From Strobilurus pachycystidiatus (taxonomy: Eukaryota; Basidiomycota; Agaricomycetes; Agaricales; Physalacriaceae), in contig JAHLMK010000001.1 in the NCBI GenBank assembly GCA_019915135.1, positions 3,782,001-3,846,000 on the forward strand: a DNA stretch of 64,000 nt. The letters run 5' to 3'. A program made the translations under genes and the position numbers. The stretch's first letter is position 1; every line of letters begins with the position of its first letter. This document shows, one piece after another, positions 49,692 to 61,145 of this stretch. The notes below the pieces were generated by a model that saw only the letters and a list, made by a program, of their open reading frames with translations, was not told the origin of the DNA and ran no database searches.

Positions 49692-52278
49692 TCAGGGTGA
49701 GCCCCAACAATTGCTCCGGAGCCAGATATCCGGGCGAGAGATGAGCATTGGGGGGAAGTCAGCCTGGCCCGCACGAATTAGTTCACTAACTGCTACACGT
49801 AGCCCGGGAAAAGCAGCGAGGGCGGCAGCGATGTCGGGATCTATGTCTTCGTCGAGATCATCGGCCGACTCACTGTCCTCCCCCGGGACTTGGTCACCAG
49901 ATGTCGAAGGGTTCGGTCCTGGACAAATTTCAAATGAGAAGGGTGCAGCCATTCCATGGCGGGACACATACCGGCCTCTGGACTTGCAACTGAGTAAGTC
50001 CGCGCCATTCGGCGGATCTCCTGCGACCGAGCTCGCAACATCCTCTCCATTTCCGAGGGTGGAGAAGCTGTTGGATATCGTGAGCGTCGGGCCGCCAAAG
50101 CTATTGGGATAACCAACCTTGATCTTCAGCGGCATCCTCCGGCCAGCCAAAGAACTGAAGCAGGCGCGTCCAATTCTCATCGCGCACCTTGATCCCCAGG
50201 GCGTGGCGAAATAGCTTGCGAAATTCGGGGGCTGATAGAAGGCGACGCAATTCCTTGATGTCATCGCCGTTGAGGATGCCGCAGTGTTGTAGGAGGTCCA
50301 TAAGCCAGGGAGCACGGGCAGTTTGAAGGTCGTCGAACAGTTCGGGGCTGATAACGACGTTGGGCCCCCACCTCGTCATAGGCAGCGCGCGTTTGCGCCG
50401 CATGTGTTCACGTATAGCGCTGGGTGAATTTGTGAATCAAGCAATGTAGATAATCTTCAAAAACATACCCCTGAGCGTGGACACTGGGGGAGGAAGATTC
50501 GGGAGGTCGAGCAAAACGAACCATGGTACAAATTGGCTGTGGGAGGGACACTGGAAGGATGGAGACCGCTGATATTAGACGGACGAAATGTCTGTCCCGT
50601 TTTCAAGGTCGATCGCATCAGAAGTTGCGCTAGCCCGGGCTTAAGAGGAACGAGAATCCCATTGAGAATAATAGCACGACATTTTTCATAATCTAGCCCG
50701 ATTCGATGCGCGTAAACTCCATACGCGCTCCACAGTTTCACCATCTGTTTGCTGGTGGTATGGCCACACCTGGTTGTGGCTGCAATCGGGGCGCTGGCGT
50801 CTCAGAGATTGACGTAGCTGACGCTGGCGTTGGTGCATGCGAGAGAGGAACGTGACTGTATGGATGTCGGCTCTCAACAATCGCACGGATGAGTAAATGC
50901 GAGCGTACCAATTTGCCAGTTGGAGTCAATCAAAGCAGGGGGGATGGCGCTGAGGACATGATAGACCTCCTGTTTCACGACACGAGGCCGATCATGTAGC
51001 TGGTTGTCGAGCTTCAATGCCATTGCGATAACCTGCAGGCTGCGCGACACTTGGGCAAATCGAGCTCTTAAAGGCGACAGTCAGGGGATGAACCAACATT
51101 TTGAATTCAAATGGAGATACTTAGCAAGTATTCATTGTGACCTAAAGCGATGGCGACTTGCAAGGATCGCGATCAAGCGTTCGAAAACCTGCTGATATCG
51201 GCCATGAGGCTGCTCAATTCTGAAAATCGAGTCGATACGACCCACGGACGCAGAGAACATAGGGGACGGCAGGAAAGCAGCCGTATGCATTGAATGTGTG
51301 TGCCTGCCGTGATCCAACACGTGTTTGGAAATCAGATCGCGATAAGTCGCGTTTGATCAGTTCGCGTGGCTGATCGTCGCCCATTGTCGAATGAGAATCA
51401 TTGGTACGTCCTGTCCGTGTACGTAGGGTCGAAAACGAAACACAATAAAATTACAACTCCAGAGGACGAGCGTACATACGTAAGGCTGTGGTCAGACGGC
51501 TCGCCTCTGTACGATCAACTTCCAACGCCCACCTCAACTGCCGTTCCCAAGAACTACCGTCGATATCAGACGCCAATCGCAACGCCAGGGTTACAAGGTC
51601 GTCAAATGTGAACACCCCCATCTGGAAGAATGGCGTCTCCCAGTCGGGCCTCCCAAAATCTTCGAGAAACTTGATCACGGCCCGGCGGAGGAAATGGACC
51701 GGTGGACATAGCAGGAAACCAGTAGGGATGGACTGGCGAGGGACGTAGGGAGGTAGGGAGCCACGTAGTGTGTCGAGTGTTTCCGTACCCAATGTTTCCG
51801 AATCTAAGAAAGACAACATGAGGCATTGTTGGAGATTATTCAGTGACTAGACCTACCAATATCTTCAAACGCGGTTTCGGCAATAACATACTGATCGCGC
51901 AACGGCCTGGCGCGGCGAATGATTGTCTCAATGCGCCTAAGATCGGTCTGAACTATGAGCTGGAGTGAAAAATATAGGTGTCCCGTACCAGCGAGCCAGC
52001 GCCGAATTGTAAAGATCTCCGGCCTCGGTGGTGCTGGAAGCACTAACGAGGAGGCGACGCATATCTTGAGCCTTGGAAGTCACTCGAGGATCCTTCGAGG
52101 CCAGTGCGATAGCATAAGGAAGGTAATCGACGAAGGGTCCGCGGACACCTGTATGCGAAGAGATGAGCGGCATATTCAAGTGTGAATGGGATGGAAATGC
52201 TCCGGAAAAAGACTCATTGGAGAAATTGAAATAGCCTAAGGGCTTCACGCTGGTCAGTGGTGGGCCCAGCCACCCCAT
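49692..52278 (-). CDS. Multi-exon gene of unknown function beside KDZ transposase
   Basis: Several minus-strand segments look coding and link through plausible introns: FVDYLPYAIALASKDPRVTS, LRRIETIIRRARPLRDQYV, then a clean intron to DSETLGTETLDTLRGSLPPY and AVIKFLEDFGRPDWETPF, then SLQVIAMALKLDNQLHD and EVYHVLSAIPPALIDSNW, then DIKELRRLLSAPEFRKLFRH and a C-terminal ALAAFPGLRVAVSELIRAG. It is helix-rich with no recognised domain. The start is uncertain (ATG at 52278 or 52173), as are some exon joins. It is divergent from the KDZ transposase with 308 bp between starts, suggesting a transposon passenger gene, but it may be a host gene. Confidence 0.45.
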
Positions 52279-52411
52279 GGTGCGGGGAATGATGAATCTG
52301 GATCATGGACCATCGATCGCTGACGCAACGCTCTTTTGTTCTAATACATGTCTCTAGATAATCATCGTTGGGATCAATAATGAACGCACATCGCAAGACA
52401 AAAGAAAATAA

Positions 52412-52492
52412 GGCCGCAACCGGGAGTCGAACCCAGGGTCTTCATAGCCCAAAAGAGCTATGACGTGCTCGTAACCGCTGCACCACTGCGGA
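52412..52492 (-). tRNA. tRNA-like gene, anticodon unresolved
   Basis: On the minus strand the internal promoter boxes are exact: A box TGGTGCAGCGG and B box GGTTCGACTCC. A T-arm (CTGGG-TTCGACT-CCCGG) and a D-stem (GTGC/GCAC) form. The acceptor pairs 6 of 7 with TTGCGGC. The anticodon arm is too long for a standard 7-nt loop: stem TCATA/TATGA encloses 12 nt, so a tiny intron or a degenerate tRNA is possible; CTT (Lys) is one reading. A TTTTCTTTT run follows as a Pol III terminator. Confidence 0.55.
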
Positions 52493-52586
52493 CGTGTAAC
52501 AGTGAGTAAGAGAGCCCTACATGGCCGCGAGACAGCCATCCTTAGAGTATCTTGATCTTGGGAAAGTACCTTCGCTTCTCAGAGTC

Positions 52587-55500
52587 ATGCCGAGCGGTAG
52601 CAATCAAGCTTCGCACACTCCGTCAACTTGGAGTCTTCGTCGACGCACGGCGGAGGAACGAGAGGCGTTCAACGCCTGGGATGCTGCTACCCGGGCTGCA
52701 AACGGTCTACCACCTGCGGCTGCTCCACATTTTCGCTCTTCTACGCGTGGCCCGACCAGATCCGCGGGGAGGGGCGGCGCTCCTAGTCGCTCGCAGGTAC
52801 TTCTACACCCACAAACACCGGCCCCACCGCAGCGTCGTGGTGGTCGCCCTCGCCAAGATCAGTCCCACATCGATGTTTTCGACGACGTCCCTCTGCCCTC
52901 ACGCCACGCGCCGGGCATTCCAGGACAAGATCTCGACCGAATTTTTACGTTGGTTGGAGGGAGCCAGCGGCCGAGCCAGGAGCTGTCGACCTTGCCTCGT
53001 CGAAGCGAGCTCATTGCGCCGGGTGCGTCGCGCCGTGTTCGGTTCGACATTGATGGGCACGACGCGGACACGGAAGGCGCTGCTTTCGAGGGGTCGCAGG
53101 GGGATCCGAGCATGGACGACGACTTTGCTATTCACGACGCCATGCCTGCTACGATGTTAGATGCCAATGGGGAACTCGAGGACCGGGAGGATTTGCGGTA
53201 CAAGAGATACCAGAGTTCGGTGCGTAAATCACTGTCATCCTTTTCGATGTGTCACCTAATGCAACTCTCTTCTGCATAGGACGATCCTATGGGTGTCTGG
53301 CTGCCCTTGGACCAGCCATTTCTGGATGAGAGCATCCGGCGTGACGGTCTAGCTCTGCGCAACCGGTGCATCTCCTGCAAAGCCGTCTTTGTCGACCCAT
53401 CGCTGCCAATTCCATCGCCGCCTCCTTCTAACGACTCTCTTTCTCCTGATACCGGTGGATCTCAATCCCCGCATACCGCGCCGGTCTCGCCCGACACCAA
53501 TCTCTCGGAGCTCACGCATTCCGACGGTGCGAGCCAATCTACCCCCACGAACAGGTCGACATGTTCTCCTTCTGTGGGAGCTCTGATACGCTGCGAGACA
53601 TGCGGGGAGTTCAGGGAATGCATCGATTGTTGTCTTCGCCGTCACGAACTCACGCCGCTCCATGTTATCAAGGTTCGAAGCTTTTGATTCGATCTTCATG
53701 TTTGTGTGGCTGAACATCCACATTTCTTAGATATGGCGCGGGTCGGGGCACTGGGAGGACACGAGTCTCATGCATCTGGGGTTAGTTCCACAAATCGGAC
53801 ATGCTCTGGGCCACTGTGCGCACCCTACGGCGACGAGGAAGATAACGGTGATGCACACCACGGGAATCCACCAGTTTCGAGCAGCGTTCTGCAATTGCGA
53901 TCACGGAGACGGCGTTGAACACTGGCAGCAAGCGTTCCGCGACGGCTGGTACCCTGCGACCACCAAACAACCTCAGACTTTCGCCACCATCGAGGTCTTG
54001 GATTTCTATCGTCTACTGAACGTCGTCGCCCATGTCAATGTCCGTAACTTTGTAACAACCTTGGAGCGGAAAAGTAACCCACACGGCATCGATTGGATTC
54101 CGGACAGATACAAATCTTTCAGTCTAATGTCGCGGCAATGGTCATATCTGCAGCGCCTCCGGCGGGCCGGGGTGGCGAATTCAGAAGGGGGTATTGCTGC
54201 CGCAAAGTGGGGAGTAACGGCTGTTCGTTGCTGGGCCTGTCCATGGGAGGGAGTGAATCTGCCAGACGGTTGGCGAGATGTTCCGCCTGATGAGCAGTAC
54301 GTTGCCAAGTCCATCGTCAAGATCTGGCCTGACACCTTCATAGATTTCTCTACATGTTGTTCCTCGCGCTGGACGCAAACTTTCGCCTGAAGAATCGCTT
54401 GCGCAAGAAATCCGCGAACAAGGGTTATGTCATTCTCGGGGATGGTTTGGGATACCAAGTGCCGACGGAGAGCTACACCGAACATTTGAAGAATTACGTC
54501 TCAGAGGAGGATGTGAGTTTCCTCTTTGAAAGACGAGACGAAGCTCACGCAGGGTAGATCAGTACCTGTGTTGCGTTTGCCGCCTTGATGCAAAAGGATA
54601 CTCGACTTTCAACAGGGTTGCGGGCAACCGGCGTCGCGGGATGTATATGTTCTCGACACGAGCTGATGCGCCCTTTGGGGCTGGGTGACCTGCCGAAAGG
54701 TGAACGGTATGTTTATCAGCTTCATAATTGCGAGATACTGATGCATGATATGCCAGGTACGCTAGTGTAGACTACATCTTCTGGGCGTCCGTTCTGGGCG
54801 TTACGTTAATGTTCATCCTGCTCTCCTATGACGTGGGATGTCAATGGCGCATCCACCTCGAGGAACGGAAGAAGCATCTTCCGGCCGTCTTGAGGCACGA
54901 TACGGGCTCGGGCGTCCCGCCGGCTACAGTTCGTGTCGGACTTCCCGTTTGGCACGGTGGCGTCCACGTCGAGAAGTGTGCGACGGAGCACTCGCTGCGG
55001 TACAAGACCGGAGCTGGGATGACAGATGGCGAGTCCGTTGAGCGAGTGTGGTCTCTTCTCAACCCCAAGGCCATGGCGACGAAAGAGATGCACGTCGATG
55101 GACGTCACGAGAACCTGGAAGAGGCGATCGATGCCCACAATTTTGATAAGCTGATGGGTCTCGGTGAGTTATAGTTTGGCTGGTTATCTTGTGGCGTAAA
55201 ATTAACATCTTGTAGGGAATATCTTAGAGCGTCGCCTGAAGGTGGCCATCGAGGAGAGAGACGAACAGGTGGCTGCGTTCAAGGAGGCGTTGAGAAGGAG
55301 GTTCGGGAGGATTGGCGCGACATGATCGACAATTGGCACAAGGAGGAGGATATGCCGACGAAGGATCGAACGGCTCCCAACCCGTATGTTTCGAAGTGGG
55401 AGAAAGGTCAGTATCAGATTGTGACCAATTCAATAGTGAAGTTGACATGATTGCAGACGATATGACTCAAAAGCACGTACAGGCTTTGTTGGAGGCCGAT

Positions 55501-56892
55501 GAGACTGCCGAGGCCCAACAGGCAGCGGAAGCGGCGACAGAGGGAGAGGAGTTGGGAGAGGAGGTAGGGAGGGGTACAAAGTCGAAAAAGAGGCGAGCAG
55601 CCCAAAGAACGCGCAAGAGTGCGGCGGCTTTCGTACGGATTGGCCTGCAGCTAGAGCAAACACAGTACGTGGTGTGTTGATTCAGGTTGTGTGTGCTTGG
55701 GCTAACGGAAAACTATAGACGTGGAATACACAATCTGATTGGTCGCCGGGTCAACCTGACACCTGGAAAAGAGGAGAAGGTGCAGGAACGGCGCACCGAG
55801 TTCTTCAAGTCGCTGGCTCCGTTTCGGGTTCTTCAAGCTACGTTTATGCCGGTAGTGTCCGAGCTGATCACCGAGGAGGAGGAGGAGCGCGGGATTGCAT
55901 CACAACCTGTATTGGCCGAGAACATTGTGTTATGGCTGCCGTCCCGAATCCCCTTGTCTCGCCGCACGACTTGTCGACCTTCCCTATTCACAATGGAGGA
56001 AGCGCTGCGCCGCGCTCAGTGCTACGAGGGTCTGGACCGCCTTCGTCACCGTCTTCACGCTCGCGCACACTTGGTCCGCTTTCGCAACAAGAATGCAACG
56101 GGGCAGAAGAAGATTCTACGCGCTAGGACACTGATCGACAGCATATCCGACCGGATCGACGCAATCGCCAGGAAATACCGTGACGCCCAGGTCGCCCTGG
56201 TTGGGTTAGTCGGAGAGGGTCTTGTGGGTGGATACAAGACCTTACGCCCGGAAGACTTGACCAGTCGTTGGGTCGAAGACTACAATGCGACGGCGGCTCG
56301 GCGTCTCAGTCGCATCATGGGCCGTGAGAGTCGTCTTGTGCCGCGCACGGAAGTAGAGACCACAGACGACTATGAGGCGGAAGTGAACGGGAGCGAAAAG
56401 CGCGGCGGTAGTCGGCGGACGATCTCTTGGATCTGGACATCAATCGGAGCCCCGGACACATCAGATGATGAATATCTTCATGAATGTAAGCTACATGTGG
56501 CGTAATTATCTGTTTATCTGTTTATCTGACATTTCCATATAGCGGTCCGAATCGAGTGGTGCAAGGCTTTTGCCCGCAAGAAGCGATGGGCTGAGGAAGT
56601 CCGCCTACTTCAGGAGGAGCAACGCCGCGTCTTGGAATCGATGGACCACTTGAGTCGTGTGTGGCGTGAGCGAGCCTCCGCTGCTGTCGGGGGAACGGCG
56701 GCGTTAACAGAGGGACGGCGGGCGTATGCTTTACGTCAGGAGTCTTGGTTGAGGGCGCTGCGTGCGCGATTTGCGGGGCAGTGGTCATCTCCTGGCGCAT
56801 CCGGTAAACGCCGCCGCACAGATGACACAATTGCGCCCGCCGAACAGCCGAGCGCTGAATTGATGGCAGCCGCGGAGCCGTCTGAGGCATAG
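52587..56892 (+). CDS. KDZ-superfamily transposase with CxC zinc cluster
   Basis: Multi-exon gene with no inactivating change seen. I prefer MPSGSNQASHTPSTWSLRR at 52587; an in-frame ATG at 52521 lies just beyond the tRNA-like gene. A disordered N-terminal 220 residues is followed by the zinc cluster: NRCISCKAVF, then CETCGEFRECIDCCLRRHEL, then IWRGSGHWEDTSLMHLGL and TGIHQFRAAFCNCDH, as in CxC-type KDZ proteins. The catalytic part shows LALDANFRLKNR, GCICSRHELMRPLGLGDL, LSYDVGCQWRIHLEER and the final acidic motif DGESVERVWSLLNP. The C-terminus is coiled and basic (GKRRRTDDT), ending at 56892. KDZ (Kyakuja-Dileera-Zisupton) elements are expanded in mushroom fungi, often beside TET/JBP genes; none is present here. 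Confidence 0.85.
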
Positions 56893-58896
56893 GGACGATT
56901 CATGTATTAATAAGCACTTTATTATGACGATCTTGCGTGCAGTCCTAAACGGGAGCGAGGCGGGTGCCTGACAGCGAGGAGGCCCTCGCAGATGACATCA
57001 GACAGTGACAGGGTGATCGGGCACAGCGGGCGGGGGCCTCACGTGCTCAGCCATAGGCAGGGTGTCCTAAGGCTTGGTAGCAGCTCTCAGGCTAGCCCAG
57101 GCTAGCTCCTGTTACGATGATTCGGGTTTTCCAGGCTAGCTCCCTAACATTAACTAAAGTCTTACAGCCAGTGGTGGCTCCACGCCCCCGACAAAATGAC
57201 AGGGTCCCCCCGCTTCGAGTTCAGCCTGATAGATATAGACCGGGCCCCGGGGATTGAGCAGCCCAGGGAGGTACAGAGCAGGACCTTTGCAGAGCCAGGC
57301 AGTGGTCGTTGCAAACGGTAAAGAAGAAAGTACAAAACGAGTCATGAAAACTACGGCGACGGCCCACGTGGCGAGCACACCATCGGCCGCCGGGTCCGCT
57401 TGTCCGCGGCCGTGAACTCGACCTCCAACACAGCCCCCCTACCACCATCCGCCTCTACTCCCCTACCACCATCTTGCGCCCACACCCCGCCCGTGCCTCA
57501 GTCACTTGGCCTCACCCCAGGCTCCCACAGAGTATCGGCGGGTATTCGGTGAGCCGAGCTCCTAGCTCGATACTTACCCGCTACCCGGGTAGACCGGGGT
57601 AGTAGCTGATACCTGAGTATAGCATACCCGAGTAAGGGTCTACCCAGATACGAGTGTCGCACACGGGTATACCCGTTTTTGCGGCACTCGTTGGGGACTC
57701 TACATTGGACCTCGTCTTGTCAACTCTTGCTAAGTTTCAAATTTTCAATAACATCCGTCAAGTGGTCTGTCCGATAATCAATTTACGCCACTCCGTTAAT
57801 CGATTCTGCTCACCGCTTGTTTGTTAGCGTCCGTCCTAGGATCCTGAGTAGGTCGGGCTGTCTATCGAGATCGGGGGTGTTCCGCTGGCAGGAATCAACA
57901 CGAGTAAGAGTCGAGACGTCAATCAGACGGACTCCTCAAGCCGTCTATTGGTCTGTTCTCACGAGAGGGCGTTCACTTAGAGATCGACCTGGTCGATATC
58001 TAAGAGGACGGTCTGTTGGATGGGGAGACGGAAACGAGGACGAAGAACGGGATGGTTAAACGTAAAGTCCACTCTAAGGTTTTACAAGTATAATAGCGCT
58101 GTATTTATACGTCGGGCGGCGGGACCGCGCTGTCCCGCCATCTTCCCAAAAGGGCGCACCTGACTCATTCTCCAAACATCGAGAACCTTCTTTGAGGTCC
58201 CGGCTAAAAGCGTAAACGACCCAGGCCTGTCCGGCAATGGCGGGTTGTCAGCCGACGCGGCGGGAGTCGATGCCGATCAGCGGCGGGATTCACCCACGCG
58301 GTCGTGAGGCGGAATCGATGGCGATGGGCGCGATAGGGCGGGCGGTATCATGGGAGCGCATGGTGCTTCTTCTCAAGAAGCGCCAGCCAGCTCTACCAGA
58401 GGGGAGAGCCCTCATGAACATAGTTGTGCAAGGGGCGGGCAATCGGGAAAGGTCCTCGGCCAAGCGGAGACGGTCGGGCGCGTCTTTCTCCTACGGCGGT
58501 CGGCCGCCCTGTTGAGGCTAGACTTGTACGAGCGAGTTCGGTAGTTGATGTGGCGAGAGTGTTCCCTCGAACTTCCCTGTAGTCGGACCGAGTGATCCGA
58601 ATGTAGGCGCGTATGTTACTTAGTTCGCTAGGATTTCCCTGAGGTGTCGAAATGACAGAGAGAGTCCGTGACTCGGTCACGCTGGCTTCTCGTAAGGTTG
58701 TATCCATTGGTACGCTGCAGGGGAAGGGAGGAAGACAATGCTTCCGCGGAGGTGATATCCGTGAACGGGGTTCGTGGTGGAACAAGATATAGATTCGCCC
58801 GCGGGTGCGCTCCTCGAGCGCCCCGAGGGGTTCCAGACGGCCTCTCAGAAACCAGGAGGGCGGCGAGGCCTCGTGCCGGTCGGACCTCGATCATAA
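56893..58896. other. Gene-poor, repeat-like DNA after KDZ gene
   Basis: No gene supported. A cluster of TACCCG/CGGGTA motifs with two perfect 12-bp palindromes (57581-57592, 57664-57675) lies in the middle. A minus-strand TATAAATAC near 58105 and a short frame (MDTTLREASVTESRTLSV) hint at a decayed retroelement, which I could not confirm. Confidence 0.4.
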
Positions 58897-59062
58897 CATT
58901 GTTGCTGTGAAGGATATCAACGTACGTCCCCCGGTCTCTCACTCTCCACGTCGCTGAGCCCTAGTGATAGCACGTAAGCACCTACCCACCCTCGCCAGTT
59001 GAATCTCATACATCGTGAGAAAACAGAGCGGAGGCGAACGTCGGAACCTCCTGCCCCCTGTT

Positions 59063-59462
59063 TAGTCTAGGATTTGTATACGGGTGGCCTCATAGGGATG
59101 CCTCGGAAATATCGTGATGGCCGTCAAGGCATGAACGGACCGCACCTCCTTCAAATCTCGATCCATCTGCTTTTGGAACGCCCATCATTTTGGGCTCGAG
59201 ATGACTTTGGTACCCGATGTTTGTTCAGAGACTAGACAGCAAGCTAGATGCATATTCAACAATCCACCAAAGCTTTCGGCCCTTTGACCAGGCGTCCGGC
59301 CATTAAGAGCTCATAGTCAAGTCAACCAGCACTCGCGATGCCGGACGGCCATCACTTTTTCAAACTCCGAGGCATCCCTACTAGGTGCCCGCTTAACCAA
59401 TTCCAGACTCTACAGGTGTGAACGATTATCTTCACACATCGTTGAGTTTGGTTTCGAGACTA
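59063..59462. mobile_element. 400-bp inverted-repeat element, 9-bp TSD CCCCCTGTT
   Basis: Ends are TAGTCTAG at left and, on the other strand, TAGTCTCG at right. A longer inner inverted repeat reads TAGGGATGCCTCGGA and GTGATGGCCGTC on both sides. CCCCCTGTT is duplicated at 59054-59062 and 59463-59471. Relic b has a single CCCCTTGTC at the equivalent point, as expected before insertion. A 9-bp duplication suggests a Mutator-like MITE; no coding sequence. Confidence 0.7.
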
Positions 59463-59632
59463 CCCCCTGTTTATTAGGGGAGCTCAGAGTTGGGTCGGTC
59501 GGTTGGTCGCTCGGTCGGACAACCCGCTGACAAATGTCACTGGGCCCAGGCCCGATATCACGCTCCCGGATCAGAGAGTCACGGCATGCTGTAGATCGTT
59601 TAGATAGTGTTTCTTTGTTGTATACCGCCATC

Positions 59633-61073
59633 ATGGCGCGCAGAAATCTTCACGAGCAGCTTCGGGACTCGACAATCATGCACATGCATGCCAAACATGT
59701 CATCCAACTCCTTGAACTCTCAAACAGCATCCTCTATGACTCGGACTCGGACTCGGACTCAGATTCATCCTCTTCACCTTCCTCCTCGTCATCGTCGTCG
59801 TCTTCAGACTCAGATTCTGACGTGTCCATGTCATTGGAGGACACTACTCTCCTTGGCATGATCACGGATCTATCAGCGGACCTGGCAATGCTTGAAAAGA
59901 TCCGCACCACTCGATATCTTCGTCCTCGCCATCCTGTTGTCAAATGTGGCCAGTTTGAGCTCCTCATGGATTATGCACAGAGCCCTGCTGATCATCAGCG
60001 CTTTGTGAACATGGTCCGGGTCTCCCCCTTTGTCTTTTGTGCGATCTTGGACATGATTGAGGATGACCCGGTATTCATGAATGGTTCCAACGTCCCACAG
60101 CATCCCGTGGAACGGCAACTTGCTGTCACACTCTATCGAATGGGGCGATACGGAAACGGTGCCTCATATGAGGATCTCTCTCGGATCTTTGGCATCGGAG
60201 AGGGGACGATCAATCTTTTCACTGATCGTTGCTTCACTGCCATTGAACGCCTGCATCCACTTTTTGTGCGTTCTTTGACGGACGAGGAGAAGGAGATAGA
60301 GAAGGAGTGGATGGACAAGCATCTTGGGTTTCAAGGATTGTGGCGAGAAGGTTATCTCATGTACGATGGCACCATCGTTGTCATCTATGCCAAACCAGGC
60401 CAGAATGGACACTCCTACTATACACGGAAGGCAAACTATGGCCTAAACGCTCAGGTACGTACTACACGTCTTGATAACCAATATATCCTCATGAATATAG
60501 ATTGGGAATACACCATCTAACCTGCGCATTGTCGACTACTCTCATGGCCCCACGGGATCAGCTCACGACAGCTCTGCATTCGAGTATACCGCTGCAGCCA
60601 AGTATCCCAACTATCTCTTTCGAGGCAACGAGTTTGCATGGGGCGACTCTGCGTATTCTGTCTCACCCCGTATGATCCCAGTTCATCGACGCCCCGCCGC
60701 TGATGATCCCATCAATCATCTATTCGACAAGACACTCTCATCCCTTCGAGTTCGGTCTGAACATTGCATGGGAGCTTTGAAAGGGCGATGGCAGTGTCTT
60801 CGCGGTCTTCGTGTCAGCATTCGGAATAACGCGGAACACATCAAGGCGTGTCGTTGGATTACAATTGCCATCATCCTTCACAATGCTGTAATCGACCTGG
60901 AAGGAGCTGAAAGCGGCAGTATTTTCCTGCCTGCACAAGGCGACGCCAATGAGAATGCGACAGAGGCTGATGCGGAAGATGAGGTTAGACCAGGAGAAGA
61001 TGATGATGAGATTGGCGAGCGTAAACGGGAGTATTTAGTAAAGGAAGTTAATTTGGCCCGTCGTAGAGAATAA
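59633..61073 (+). CDS. Harbinger-type DDE transposase
   Basis: Two exons; a 45-bp intron after NYGLNAQ joins to IGNTPSNLRIVDYSHGPTG. I chose MARRNLHEQL at 59633; an in-frame ATG at 59534 is nearer the TIR. An Asp/Ser run (DSDSDSDSDSSSSP) follows the N-terminal helix. A helix-turn-helix-like stretch (SYEDLSRIFGIGEGTINLFT) precedes the nuclease. Catalytic residues of the DDE_4 fold: D in MYDGTIVVIYAKPG, D in FAWGDSAYSV, E in VRSEHCMGALKGRWQCLRGL. The C-terminal tail is acidic. No stops or frameshifts, so it may be active. Confidence 0.88.
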
Positions 61074-61145
61074 AAAGAGCGACACGATTAGATCAAGAGT
61101 AAAGTAGATAGAATGAAAAACCAATAAAGTAGAAAAAAGGGACCA

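Noticed and set aside
50686..50780. GETVERVWS resembling the KDZ motif GESVERVWS, on the minus strand
   Set aside because: Isolated match in one frame of the unknown gene with none of the other KDZ motifs nearby; likely chance.
49692..56892. TET/JBP dioxygenase passenger of the KDZ element
   Set aside because: No HxD...H dioxygenase pattern was seen in either gene or flank.
57700..59060. Solo LTR or paired LTRs
   Set aside because: No TG...CA pair with matching ends or 4-6 bp duplication could be found; the right part is GH51 relic c instead.
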